The notes: generated by a model from the letters alone, not told the origin. Positions 9,227 through 18,425 are shown, counted from the stretch's first letter. The stretch is DNA of 64,000 nt from Desulfobacteraceae bacterium (GCA_011389515.1 JAABUA010000005.1:28103-92102); one strand, 5' to 3'. A program made the numbers and translations.

Positions 9227-9649
9227 ATGGAAATTCAGGGCTACTATATGCCGGAAGATCTTTACTACGAGGAGAACCACTGGTGGGTAAGGGTTGAATC
9301 AGATCATATCGTTTTGGGCATGGATGACTTTGCCCAGAAAATGGCGGGGGAGATTGTCTTTGTCCAGCTTCCGGAGGATGGAAAAAAGCTGAAAGCCGGG
9401 AAGAAGTTCGCAAAAGTGGAATCCGGCAAATGGCTCGGCAAGGTTATCGCTCCGGTGGACGGGGTTCTTACTGCCGCCAACGAGGCGCTTGAGGAGACCC
9501 CTTCGCTGATCAATGAAGATTGTTATGACAAAGGATGGATGTTCAAGATAACACCCAACAACATGGATGACGTCAATAACCTGATCCATGGCGCGGAGGC
9601 CATAGAGAAATGGCTGCTGGCGGAAATAGAAAAATATAAGGAAGAATAA
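9227..9649 (+). CDS. GcvH-like lipoyl carrier protein (LbpA-type candidate)
   Basis: This is a small protein expected to carry lipoate on a lysine. The 140 residues follow the GcvH fold, with the lipoyl hairpin VESGKWLGKVIAPVDG around residues 64-79 and the following ANEAL..TPSLINEDCYDKGWMFKI segment. No glycine decarboxylase (gcvP) or aminomethyltransferase (gcvT) is nearby. Instead it sits between two HdrD/GlcF-like proteins and just upstream of a lipoate ligase and two LipS-type radical-SAM proteins. That context matches the lipoate-binding proteins (LbpA) of sulfur-oxidising sHdr systems better than the glycine cleavage system. AAAGGAG precedes the ATG. The redox-carrier role is inference. 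Confidence 0.85.
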   Translation: MEIQGYYMPEDLYYEENHWWVRVESDHIVLGMDDFAQKMAGEIVFVQLPEDGKKLKAGKKFAKVESGKWLGKVIAPVDGVLTAANEALEETPSLINEDCYDKGWMFKITPNNMDDVNNLIHGAEAIEKWLLAEIEKYKEE

Positions 9650-9703
9650 CGGCAGATCTTTGAAACATAAACCCACTTGTATCCACGGATAACCTTCGGA
9701 AAC

Positions 9704-10915
9704 ATGAGCAATCAAAGCTATACCATTAAACAGTGCCTGGAAATGGCCGCCTGCACCAATTGCCAGATTTGCGCGGATGAATGCCCTGCTGTACAGGCCG
9801 TCAGACAAGGGGAGGTGTCCCCTATTTATCGCCTTCAGCGCCTGCAGAATATTTTTCGCAGCCGAACCGGCGGACTGCTGCAGAAACTTTTTCGCGCAAA
9901 AACCCTTTCCGACGAACAGTGGGAGATATTTTCAAAAACGGTTTTTCAGTGCACCCTGTGCGGCAAATGCCAGGAAATTTGCCCGGTGGGCATCGGGCTC
10001 AAAGAACTCTGGCTGTCTTTGCGCCATGACCTGGTTCAGTCCGAACATTATCCAAAGAAAATAAATATGGTGCGCGACAACCTCTTGGAAAGCCGGAATG
10101 TATTTGCCGAAGACAATGAGGAGCGGGGCGAATGGGTGGAAGACATGGACGATCCGCCGGAAGACCTGCTGATCCGGGAGCAATCCGAAGTCGTTTATTT
10201 CACCGGATGCGTTGCCGCTTATTTCCCGCTGGCGCAGAAAATTCCCTTGGCACTGGCAGATATCCTCCTCAAAGCCGATGTGGACTTCAGTCTGCTGGGT
10301 GAGCAGGAATGGTGCTGCGGGCTGCCTTTGCTCAACTCGGGCCTGCCGGAGCTTTTTCAGGAATTTATCGATCACAACATTGCCGCGGTGAAAGAAAAGG
10401 GGGCGAACGATGTGGTGTTTGCCTGTCCTTCCTGCTACGAGATATGGAAAAAATATTATCCGTATCAGGCAAACGGGCTGCGCATCCATCACGCTTCCCA
10501 GTATCTGGACACGCTCATAGAACAGCGGAAACTTCCGTTGAAAACGCTTGATATGACCGTAACCTATCATGATCCTTGTGATCTTGGGCGCGGTGCCCGT
10601 GAATTCGATGCACCAAGGCGCGTTATCCAGGCCATTCCGGGAATTCGGTTTGTGGAGATGCCCAATAACCGGGAGAACTGTGCCTGCTGCGGCGGCGGGG
10701 GGAACCTCGAGATGTTCGACGCCGATCTTACCACCGGTATTGCCGGGGCCAAGATCGAGGAAGCCCGAAGCACCGGGGCCGATACCATTGTCACCGCTTG
10801 CCAGCAGTGCGTAAGAACCATGCTCACGTATGCAAAGCGAAACAAGGTGCCGATTCAGGTTCTGGACCTGACGCAGCTGGTGCAGAAAGCCCTGGCAGAA
10901 GAGGATGACGCCTGA
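9704..10915 (+). CDS. Second HdrD/GlcF-like iron-sulfur protein with CCG domains
   Basis: This is a cytoplasmic electron-transfer protein of the heterodisulfide-reductase D/glycolate-oxidase F kind. The 403 residues contain two ferredoxin motifs (CTNCQICADECP near residue 17 and CTLCGKCQEICPVG near 90). Two CCG modules follow: TGCVAAYFP...WCCGLPLL...CPSC, and HDPCDLGRGA...CACCGGGGN...CQQC. It follows the lipoyl carrier by 54 bases, which makes it a good candidate to reduce or oxidise the lipoamide disulfide. I chose the ATG at 9704 because the earlier possible TTG at 9677 has no ribosome binding site; the site for 9704 is itself weak (CGGA). Confidence 0.88.
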   Translation: MSNQSYTIKQCLEMAACTNCQICADECPAVQAVRQGEVSPIYRLQRLQNIFRSRTGGLLQKLFRAKTLSDEQWEIFSKTVFQCTLCGKCQEICPVGIGLKELWLSLRHDLVQSEHYPKKINMVRDNLLESRNVFAEDNEERGEWVEDMDDPPEDLLIREQSEVVYFTGCVAAYFPLAQKIPLALADILLKADVDFSLLGEQEWCCGLPLLNSGLPELFQEFIDHNIAAVKEKGANDVVFACPSCYEIWKKYYPYQANGLRIHHASQYLDTLIEQRKLPLKTLDMTVTYHDPCDLGRGAREFDAPRRVIQAIPGIRFVEMPNNRENCACCGGGGNLEMFDADLTTGIAGAKIEEARSTGADTIVTACQQCVRTMLTYAKRNKVPIQVLDLTQLVQKALAEEDDA

Positions 10916-10999
10916 GAAGGACCCGATGAATGCCGCAGAAAAATAATTCCCGGGGAAAATCCGAGTCCGGATGTCTCCAGCCCGTATAGGAGCGATTTG

Positions 11000-12619
11000 A
11001 TGCAAGCCCCTCAGAAACCGGGAGTCCACTCCTGGAGGTTATTGATAACGCCCCCCATGAGCGCTGCGGACAATATGTGTCTCGACCAAGTGCTTGTGGA
11101 TCTCAAGGGGGTTGGCGCCACGCCGAATACCATACGCTTTCTGCAGTTTTTGCCCCGCTGCGTCCTTGTCGGATATCACCAGAGCGTTCAGGAAGAAATC
11201 CGTCTGGACTATTGCTATTCAAACGGTCTGGATGTCAACCGCCGGATTACCGGAGGAGGCGCCATCCTCTTTGATGAAAACCAGCTGGGGTGGGAAGTCA
11301 TATGCGACAAGTCCTTTTTCAATCTGACAATACCCAACAATCGGCTGTTCAAAACACTTTGCGAACCCGTGGGTACGGCGCTCGGTTACCTGGGAATACC
11401 CGGCGCCACTTTCCGTCCCCGAAACGACATTGAAATTGACGGACGAAAAATTTCCGGAACCGGCGGCACCGAATCCGGAGATGCCTTTTTGTTCCAGGGT
11501 ACCATGCTCGTGGATTTCGACGTGGACACCATGCTGCGGGCGCTGCGCATCCCGGTGGAAAAATTAAAGGCAAAAGAAATCGATTCTGTCAAAGAGCGGG
11601 TGACCTGCCTGAGCAGGGAACTCGGTTATACACCGGATGTGAAATCGATTCAGGCGGCGATCCAGAAAAGCTTTGAGACGCATTTGAATATCGAACTGGT
11701 CCCCGGCGGGCTCACCTGCGAGGAGCAGGCACTGTTTGAAAAGCGCAGGGAATATTATCGATCCGAACAATGGATTGACCGGGTCAAGCCGACCTACCGC
11801 AAACGGGAAGCCGTCTGGTCGAGTTACAAGGCCGATGCCGGAATGGTCCGTTTTACGCTGGTATGCGATCTGGCGGCCAGACGATTGCGCGACATATATA
11901 TCACCGGGGATTTCCTTTCATTCCCGAACCGGGCGCTTTACGACATGGAATCCGGGCTGCGGGGTGTACGGCTGGATCAGGGCGAAATTCTGACATTGAT
12001 CGAAGCATTTTTTAAAAAGGGAAAAATCGTCATACCCGGTATGACATTCAGCGACTTTGTCAAACCCCTGGAGCAGGCCTTGAATAAAATAGCGATTTCC
12101 AGGGAGTTTGGCCTGCCGCTGGAACACAGCAACCGGATATCCACCGTAAACGGCGGTTTCGGTGAAATTCTGGCCAAGGATCCGAAGGTGCTGCTTCTGC
12201 CCTATTGCGCAAAGGATACGCAATGCGACCTGCGATACAAAAAAGGGTGCCGCATGTGCGAAGAAATATCCTGTACTATCGGCCCGGCATGGGGAATGGG
12301 GAGGGCGCATCATTTGCGCGTCCGGACGGTAGTCAGTTTTGAGGATCTATGGGCAGAGATTGTCCACATGAAGGAAAACGGCGTAAGCGCCTACATTGGC
12401 TGCTGCTGCCAGCCGTTTTTCGCCAAGCACGTGGATGATTTTCATCGCTCCGGCCTTCCCGGCATCCTCCTGGATATCGACAGCACCACCTGCTATGACC
12501 TGGATCAGGCCAGAGAAGCGTATGCCGGAAGCTTCGAGAGCCAGACCCGGATCGATCTGGAACTTCTGGACAGCCTTCTGTCCCTTGCGGCCCCGGCCGA
12601 AGGGCAAAAAGCAAATTGA
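11000..12619 (+). CDS. Lipoate-protein ligase (LplA-LplB) fused to a DUF116-like domain
   Basis: This enzyme activates lipoate or octanoate with ATP and attaches it to the lipoyl carrier. The LplA-type catalytic domain spans about residues 10-260, with RRITGGGAILFDENQLGW near 80 and the catalytic-lysine motif GRKISGTGG near 150. An LplB-like accessory region follows to about residue 365. The last ~145 residues carry an added cysteine-rich domain (LLPYCAKDTQC, KKGCRMCEE, GCCCQPFF) resembling DUF116 iron-sulfur proteins; the fusion is visible in one uninterrupted frame. The ATG at 11000 has AGGAG eight bases upstream. It overlaps the next gene by four bases. Ligase assignment is secure; DUF116 assignment is moderate. 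Confidence 0.85.
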   Translation: MQAPQKPGVHSWRLLITPPMSAADNMCLDQVLVDLKGVGATPNTIRFLQFLPRCVLVGYHQSVQEEIRLDYCYSNGLDVNRRITGGGAILFDENQLGWEVICDKSFFNLTIPNNRLFKTLCEPVGTALGYLGIPGATFRPRNDIEIDGRKISGTGGTESGDAFLFQGTMLVDFDVDTMLRALRIPVEKLKAKEIDSVKERVTCLSRELGYTPDVKSIQAAIQKSFETHLNIELVPGGLTCEEQALFEKRREYYRSEQWIDRVKPTYRKREAVWSSYKADAGMVRFTLVCDLAARRLRDIYITGDFLSFPNRALYDMESGLRGVRLDQGEILTLIEAFFKKGKIVIPGMTFSDFVKPLEQALNKIAISREFGLPLEHSNRISTVNGGFGEILAKDPKVLLLPYCAKDTQCDLRYKKGCRMCEEISCTIGPAWGMGRAHHLRVRTVVSFEDLWAEIVHMKENGVSAYIGCCCQPFFAKHVDDFHRSGLPGILLDIDSTTCYDLDQAREAYAGSFESQTRIDLELLDSLLSLAAPAEGQKAN

Positions 12620-13683
12620 AGACCATAAGCTGCGGCATACTGGTTGTCGGGGCCGGTCCGGCCGGTTCTGCCGCGGCCCTCGCGGCGGCGAAGGCAGGCG
12701 GGCATGTCCTTCTGGCAGACAGGCGAAAGACGATCGGGGTCCCGGTTCGATGCGCCGAATATGTTCCGGCGCAGCTTATCGGCGAGTTGAACCTGGGGAA
12801 AAATTTTGTGGTTCAATCGATCAAAGGCATGAAAACCTTCCTGCCCGATGGCGAGGCCACGGTCACCTTGGCAAAAGGTTTTATGATTGACCGTGACCGG
12901 TTTGACCAATGCCTTGCCGAAGCCGCGGCAGGCCACGGGGCCGAGCGCATGCTTTGTACGCAAGTGGTGGGGCGTGAAGCAGACGGGTCGATAATCGCCC
13001 GTCACTGCGGGGATGAGCCTGTTTTTACCCGAATCCGGGCAACGGTCATTATCGGCGCGGATGGACCGCATTCCACCATCGGCCGATGGGTGGGCGCCCG
13101 CAACAGGGATCTGCTCGTTGGCCTGCAGGTCAGCATGCCCCTTGTCCGTCCGCAGGACTACACGGAGGTTTATTTTGATCCGGACATTTTCGGGGGGTAT
13201 GGTTGGTTCTTTCCCAAAAAAAATCTCGTCAATATCGGCGTTGGCATGCGGCCGGCAGCCATTTCCGGGAAAAGCCCGCGCCATGTATTAAAAACGTTTG
13301 TTCAGCGATTTCTGGACCAGAAGCGGATCGGCGAAGAGGTTATTTGCCGCACCGGCGGTCATATACCTGCTGAGGCCCGGCGCAGGGCTGTGTATGACGA
13401 CATAATACTGGTTGGAGATGCAGCCGGTCACACCCATCCCGTTACCGGCGCAGGCATATTTTCGGCCGTAACCTGCGGTGAAATGGCCGGCCGATGGGCG
13501 GCCGCTGCTGTAAAGGAAGGCGATCTTTCGCTATTACGGGAATATGAGGCAGAATGGCAGGATCTTTTCGGGGAGACCCTGCAGCGAGGCCACAGTCGAC
13601 GAAGGCTCCTGGAGTCCCAGTGGCACAATCTCCCGCATATAATCAAACAGACCTGGATCGCCTACAGGGGATATTATGCTTGA
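12616..13683 (+). CDS. LipT-like FAD oxidoreductase (geranylgeranyl-reductase superfamily)
   Basis: This is a Rossmann-type flavoprotein of 355 residues. GAGPAGSAAAL near residue 12 binds FAD, and the second FAD motif DDIILVGDAAGHTHPVTGAG lies near 265. It would usually be annotated as a geranylgeranyl reductase. Its place between a lipoate ligase and two radical-SAM proteins matches LipT of the sLpl(AB)-LipS1/LipS2 lipoate pathway, where it is thought to supply electrons. The start is TTG at 12616, overlapping the ligase stop by four bases; no other start precedes the nucleotide-binding motif. The role is taken from context and family. Confidence 0.78.
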   Translation: MKTISCGILVVGAGPAGSAAALAAAKAGGHVLLADRRKTIGVPVRCAEYVPAQLIGELNLGKNFVVQSIKGMKTFLPDGEATVTLAKGFMIDRDRFDQCLAEAAAGHGAERMLCTQVVGREADGSIIARHCGDEPVFTRIRATVIIGADGPHSTIGRWVGARNRDLLVGLQVSMPLVRPQDYTEVYFDPDIFGGYGWFFPKKNLVNIGVGMRPAAISGKSPRHVLKTFVQRFLDQKRIGEEVICRTGGHIPAEARRRAVYDDIILVGDAAGHTHPVTGAGIFSAVTCGEMAGRWAAAAVKEGDLSLLREYEAEWQDLFGETLQRGHSRRRLLESQWHNLPHIIKQTWIAYRGYYA

Positions 13684-14650
13684 GGCCAAACGGAAAGCGG
13701 CAAGAGAAATCAGCTGGCACCGGCATGGCAAAAACATTACGTTCTATCTGCCGGGCATGTTTCATTTGGACGGTATAACCGGAAAATATCCGGCGGCGTC
13801 CATAACGGGATCGGACTGCGCTTTTTCCTGTGACCACTGCAAGGGGATCATCCTTTGCAGCATGCATCAGACGATGACGCCGGACGCCCTTATCCGCAGA
13901 TGCCGGGATTTTGAACAAAAAGGATGCCACGGCGTTTTGGTAAGCGGGGGGTGCGATGAAAATGGTTTTCTGCCCTGGGAACGTTTTGCCGATGCCGTGC
14001 GGTGTATTAAGGCAGAAACCGGTTTGTATGTTTCGGTCCACGCGGGTTTCCCCAATGAGGCACAGGCCATGCTGCTTCGGGAATCCGGAGCGGACCAGGC
14101 GCTGATCGATGTTATCGGAGATGAGAAAACGCTGCGAACGGTATATCATGCGCCTTTTGGGGTGGAACGGATCCAAAGCGCTCTTGCGGCATTGAAAAAG
14201 GCAGGCCTGCCAATGGTTCCCCATGTTGTCTGCGGTTTGGATTACGGCCGTATCCGGGGAGAATACAAAGCGCTGGAAATGATCGCGCCGTTTTCGCCGA
14301 CGCAGCTATCCATTGTTTCGTTGATGCCTCTTTCCCGAACGCCTATGCACAAGGTCAAGACGCCGTCGGCGGAAGCCGTTGCAGATATTATTGCCGAAGC
14401 CCGGTTCCTCATGCCTGATGTGCCCGTCAGCCTGGGTTGTGCCAGGCAGCGGGGCAACCACCAGGTGGAACTGCTGGCATTGGAAGCCGGGATAAACCGT
14501 ATGGCGCTGCCATCTTCTGAAGCGGTTGAGAAAGCGGTTTCTATGGGCCTGGTGATACGGTACCAGAAAACCTGCTGTTCCGTTACCCGCGATTTGTCCG
14601 CAGCATCGTGGAACCGCCCGGTATATCGGAATATCGCGGCAAGCGGCTGA
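13676..14650 (+). CDS. Radical-SAM protein, candidate lipoyl synthase component (LipS1/LipS2 type), copy 1
   Basis: This is a 324-residue radical-SAM protein with CX3CX2C at C48, C52 and C55 (CAFSCDHC). The barrel is short and of BioB/lipoyl-synthase-like size, and several further cysteines occur (CSMH near 61, CCSV near the end) that could hold an auxiliary cluster. It overlaps the LipT-like gene by eight bases and is followed directly by a second radical-SAM gene. In the LipS1/LipS2 pathway two such proteins together insert the two sulfur atoms of lipoate. Which of the two names applies here I cannot tell. Confidence 0.75.
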   Translation: MLEAKRKAAREISWHRHGKNITFYLPGMFHLDGITGKYPAASITGSDCAFSCDHCKGIILCSMHQTMTPDALIRRCRDFEQKGCHGVLVSGGCDENGFLPWERFADAVRCIKAETGLYVSVHAGFPNEAQAMLLRESGADQALIDVIGDEKTLRTVYHAPFGVERIQSALAALKKAGLPMVPHVVCGLDYGRIRGEYKALEMIAPFSPTQLSIVSLMPLSRTPMHKVKTPSAEAVADIIAEARFLMPDVPVSLGCARQRGNHQVELLALEAGINRMALPSSEAVEKAVSMGLVIRYQKTCCSVTRDLSAASWNRPVYRNIAASG

Positions 14651-14658
14651 ACCGGCGC

Positions 14659-15810
14659 ATGCCCGAAAAAAGGACGATCAATCGATTACGGGATTTTTCT
14701 GAAATGAATAAGGATATTGCAACTGCGAAAAAAACCGCTGCAAAAGCAATGGAAAGCCCTGAATATCTGCGGCTCAGCCTTGCCGCGGCCATGACGCTGG
14801 GGTTGAGGCAGGGGCTGTTTTATCGGGGCGCAAGACTGCACTGTATTAACCTTTTGCTGACGTATTCCTCGGGATGCGCTGCCCGCTGCGCCTATTGCGG
14901 GCTCTCGGGTATGCGTCCCGGTGAATACCGTGACAAGAGCTTCATCCGGGTGGACTGGCCGGCCTGTGAACTGGACGACATCATTGAAAGAATATCGACC
15001 CGGCTCGAAAAGGTAAAAAGGATCTGCATATCTCAAATCACCAATACCCGGAGCATTAAAGACACCACTGCGATCTGCGGAAAATTGCGCCGGAATTTCG
15101 ATGTCCCCGTTTCCCTTCTCATTTCACCGACGATTGTCACACGAGAGGACCTTACAGATTTTAAAACGGCCGGCGCGGACAAGATCGGCGTTGCCATAGA
15201 TCTTGCCACACCGGCCCTTTTTGATAAATACCGGGGAAAGGGCGTGGGCGGCCCGCATCGTTACGATCGGTACCTTGAATGCCTGGCAGAGGCAATAGCG
15301 ATCTTCGGCCGGAAAAATGCCGGATCTCATTTTGTTGTCGGTATGGGGGAGACGGAAAAGGAAATGGCGGAAGCCATCCAGGGCGTACAGGACATGGGGG
15401 GATGGACCCACCTTTTTTCCTTTTTTCCGGAGGCCGATTCCCAGATGTCGGATCATCCGCTTCCGGACATGGATCATTACCGGCGCATACAGCTGGCGCG
15501 GTATATGATTGATCAAGGCATGGTCCGCTGCGAGGCGTTTGCATACGATGAAAAAGACCGTATTACCGGGTTTGGCCTGAGCGCAGCGGAAGTAGATGCC
15601 ATCATCAATACGGGCGAACCGTTCCGAACAAGTGGATGCGCCGGATATGATGGAGAAGTCGCCTGCAATCGCCCGTTTGCCAATTCAAGGCCTGGTCCAA
15701 ACATTCGCAACTTTCCCTTCACGCCTGAAGCTACGGATATCGCCCGTATCCGGATGCAGATGGGCCTGCCGTATGAGCCGTCGGAAGGGTTTTGGGAAGA
15801 TGATGATTGA
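14659..15810 (+). CDS. BioB-like radical-SAM protein, candidate lipoyl synthase component (LipS1/LipS2 type), copy 2
   Basis: This 383-residue radical-SAM protein has CX3CX2C at C73, C77 and C80 (CAARCAYC) and a BioB/HydE-like layout (FIRVDW, then ISQITNTRSI, then HFVVGMGETEKEM). The C-terminal tail (GFWEDDD) and the cysteine-containing RTSGCAGYDG...ACNRPFANS segment may bind the sacrificial cluster. An ATG at 14659 is eight bases past the preceding stop; a GTG at 14608 would overlap that gene by 43 bases, and ATG 14704 is a further alternative. None has a strong ribosome binding site, so translation is probably coupled. Confidence 0.75.
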   Translation: MPEKRTINRLRDFSEMNKDIATAKKTAAKAMESPEYLRLSLAAAMTLGLRQGLFYRGARLHCINLLLTYSSGCAARCAYCGLSGMRPGEYRDKSFIRVDWPACELDDIIERISTRLEKVKRICISQITNTRSIKDTTAICGKLRRNFDVPVSLLISPTIVTREDLTDFKTAGADKIGVAIDLATPALFDKYRGKGVGGPHRYDRYLECLAEAIAIFGRKNAGSHFVVGMGETEKEMAEAIQGVQDMGGWTHLFSFFPEADSQMSDHPLPDMDHYRRIQLARYMIDQGMVRCEAFAYDEKDRITGFGLSAAEVDAIINTGEPFRTSGCAGYDGEVACNRPFANSRPGPNIRNFPFTPEATDIARIRMQMGLPYEPSEGFWEDDD

Positions 15811-16556
15811 TGACGAGAAGCCCGAGACAACCCTGGCGCATTGTATACTGGTTTTGGGAGACGCCCGAAACCCTGCGCGATCTTATCAAGGCGGCCGGTT
15901 ACAAGTGTACACTGCTGCGCGACCTTCCCTGTGCCGCGCTCCGGCGGGATAATCCGGTTATTGTCGCGCCCGGCGCATGGGACAAGACATGCGCCCGCCA
16001 GGGAAGCTGGTACAGGGCTTCGGAAAAAAACGGGGCTGTTCTCCTGGTCAGCCCCGTTTTTCTGGAGCCGGTATTTGAAAACTCTTCTGTTAAGGGCTGC
16101 CTGGCGGCCACCCTTGATTTCGAGCGCCTTGCACCGCCACGCAGCGCCCGTCCCGAAGAAATCGAGGAACTTCTGGAAGAGGAGGTTTTTCGGAAAATTG
16201 TGCCGCAGGAATGGTTTCAAACCACCCGGCGGCAATCCCTGTCGCACATGAAACTGGCGGAGCGATTTGGCGCTGACGTGACCTCCTGGCAGGCGTTGTT
16301 TGCTATCCAAACCGCCAATCATGCCAATTTCATCACCCCCAAATTGACCGTATCGGTTGACGGTGAGCCGGCCCCCTGTTCCATTTACCCTACGGCGTAT
16401 CTTTGCTCCTGCTGCCTGCAGCTTTTTCGCGTTATGGAAACCCGCCATAAAGCGCTTTTGGTATTACCATGCCCGGGAGGGGTGATATACGGCAAGTTGA
16501 CGCCGAACCGGTATATCCGGGTAAAAAATCATCCGCAATTTGAGAAAACCGCTTGA
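15810..16556 (+). CDS. Unknown protein at the end of the lipoate-assembly operon
   Basis: I do not recognise the family. The 248-residue product has no signal peptide or membrane helix. Cysteines occur singly and as a cluster near the C-terminus (YLCSCCLQLF, then LVLPCPGG). It starts at an ATG fused to the preceding stop (TGATG), so translation is surely coupled to the upstream radical-SAM gene. The position suggests a job in lipoate assembly or delivery, but no sequence feature proves this. Confidence 0.7.
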   Translation: MTRSPRQPWRIVYWFWETPETLRDLIKAAGYKCTLLRDLPCAALRRDNPVIVAPGAWDKTCARQGSWYRASEKNGAVLLVSPVFLEPVFENSSVKGCLAATLDFERLAPPRSARPEEIEELLEEEVFRKIVPQEWFQTTRRQSLSHMKLAERFGADVTSWQALFAIQTANHANFITPKLTVSVDGEPAPCSIYPTAYLCSCCLQLFRVMETRHKALLVLPCPGGVIYGKLTPNRYIRVKNHPQFEKTA

Positions 16557-16698
16557 AACATACCGTATTCCCGGTCTTGACAGGGCAAAAGGAAAATGAT
16601 CGGGGCCCAATTTACAAACCAGGGACGTACATGATATGATTTATTATTGTTTGAACGCCATTTTCGTTTAATTATACAAGCAGTAAGGATCCGGATTC

Positions 16699-18396
16699 AT
16701 GCCAGTTGGCATTCTCGCTTTTTTCGCTTTTCTTCCCATTCTGGTGGCCTTGGTTTTGATGGTGGCTTTCCGCTGGCCGGCCACGAAAGCCATGTCTTTG
16801 GCCTGGGCGGTTGCCGCCTTGTCCGCTGTTTTTGTCTGGAAAATGGATTTGGTGCTGGTTTTCGCCGCCACGCTTCAGGGATTCGGCAATGCTGTAACGG
16901 TATTGCTCATTGTTTTCGGGGCTCTGCTGATCCTTTATACCATGACTGAAAGCGGCGGGATGGAGACCATCAACAATGGTTTTCACGGCATCAGCAAGGA
17001 TCGCAGGGTGCAGACCATCATTATTGCGTTCCTGTTTTCGGCCTTTCTGGAAGGGGCCGCCGGCTTCGGAACCCCCGCGGCCATTGCAGCACCTTTCCTT
17101 TTGAGCCTGGGATTTCCGGCCATGGCGGCCGTTTTGGTCACGCTCATCCTTAACACTTTTCCCGTTACCTTCGGTGCTGCCGGTACACCGATCTGGCTGG
17201 GGCTCAAAAACCTGACGCCCCGCGTAGAGGCCGCTATTACCGCTGCGCCTTGGGAAACGGGTTTTTCCGATATCCAGATGTTTTTCATGCTGATCGGACA
17301 GTGGTCGGCTGTTTTTCACACCGGAATGGCATTTGTATTGCCATTGTTCGTAGTATGTTTTCTGACCCGCTATTTCGGCCGGAACCAGTCGTGGAAAGAA
17401 GGGCTGGGAGTCTGGAAATTTTCACTGGCCGCTTCGGTATGCTTTGTGGTTCCGTATCTGGGTTCGGCATTCCTGCTGGGGGAGGAATTTCCAAGTCTTC
17501 TGGGGGGTATAGTGGGCCTTGCCATTATGATCATTGTGGCCAAAAAGGGTGTTTTACTGCCCCGCAATGAATGGAATTTTGGCCCTCAGTCCACCTGGGC
17601 GCCCGAATGGACGGGCGTGATCCGAACGTCGGAAGACATCGCGTTTACAAGCCGCATGAGTCAATTCCGGGCATGGCTGCCATACATCCTTATCGGACTT
17701 ATCCTGGTGCTGACCCGACTGAAGTTTCTGCCGTTTATCGGGTGGATTACCGCTTTTGAGATCAACATCACAAATATTCTCGGCCAGGAAGGTGTACACT
17801 ATACCCTGCAGCCTTTTTATAACCCGGGGCTTGTCCCATTTGTTCTGGTGGCCGCACTGACCGCATTTATTCACAAAATGGAGCCTCGTCAGGTAAAAAA
17901 AGCCTGGGTTACGGCCATAAAACGGATAAAGACGCCTGCCGTTGCGCTGCTTTTTTCCGTTGCCCTGGTACAGATTTTTAGAAATTCCGCCCAAAATCCG
18001 ATGGAATATGCTTCCATGCCCCTGGCCATGGCTGAGGCCGTGGCGGTGCTGGCCGGTCCGGTCTGGCCGCTGCTTGCGGCATTTATCGGGGCGCTGGGCT
18101 CCTTTATCACGGGCAGCAACACCGTATCAAACCTTCTCTTTGCGGAATTTCAATATGGAATTGCCGGTACCTTGGACCTTCCGCGCCAGATCATTGTTGC
18201 CCTGCAGTCAGTGGGCGGTGCCATGGGAAACATGGTTTGTATTCACAACATCATCGCTGTTTCCGCCACGGTTGGCTTACTGGGGATGGAGGGACTCATT
18301 CTCCGCAAGACGGTTATTCCGCTGGTCCTGTATGGGATCTTCGTAGGAGCCCTCGGTTTGATTTTTTCCTATGTTTTGTTTCCGCATGTGTTTTAA
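16699..18396 (+). CDS. lctP: Lactate permease (LctP/LldP family)
   Basis: This is an inner-membrane lactate:proton symporter. It has 565 residues, about thirteen hydrophobic segments and the family-typical blocks AFLEGAAGFGTPAAIAAPFL near residue 115, FGAAGTPIWLGLKN near 155, GSFITGSNTVSNLLF near 470 and a GGAMGNMVCIHNIIAVSATVGL segment near 505. The length is standard. It follows the lipoate operon by 142 bases and converges on larA. Together with the GlcD-type oxidase it points to lactate as growth substrate. Confidence 0.95.
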   Translation: MPVGILAFFAFLPILVALVLMVAFRWPATKAMSLAWAVAALSAVFVWKMDLVLVFAATLQGFGNAVTVLLIVFGALLILYTMTESGGMETINNGFHGISKDRRVQTIIIAFLFSAFLEGAAGFGTPAAIAAPFLLSLGFPAMAAVLVTLILNTFPVTFGAAGTPIWLGLKNLTPRVEAAITAAPWETGFSDIQMFFMLIGQWSAVFHTGMAFVLPLFVVCFLTRYFGRNQSWKEGLGVWKFSLAASVCFVVPYLGSAFLLGEEFPSLLGGIVGLAIMIIVAKKGVLLPRNEWNFGPQSTWAPEWTGVIRTSEDIAFTSRMSQFRAWLPYILIGLILVLTRLKFLPFIGWITAFEINITNILGQEGVHYTLQPFYNPGLVPFVLVAALTAFIHKMEPRQVKKAWVTAIKRIKTPAVALLFSVALVQIFRNSAQNPMEYASMPLAMAEAVAVLAGPVWPLLAAFIGALGSFITGSNTVSNLLFAEFQYGIAGTLDLPRQIIVALQSVGGAMGNMVCIHNIIAVSATVGLLGMEGLILRKTVIPLVLYGIFVGALGLIFSYVLFPHVF

Positions 18397-18425
18397 CCCA
18401 GGAAAAATGCATATCTCATCACATT

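Noticed and set aside
9227..9649. Reading the GcvH-like gene as part of a glycine cleavage system
   Set aside because: No gcvP, gcvT or lpd nearby, and the neighbours are HdrD-like and lipoate-assembly genes.
9932..11029. A 365-codon minus-strand open frame
   Set aside because: Antisense to the second HdrD-like gene with its cysteine motifs; no coding evidence of its own.
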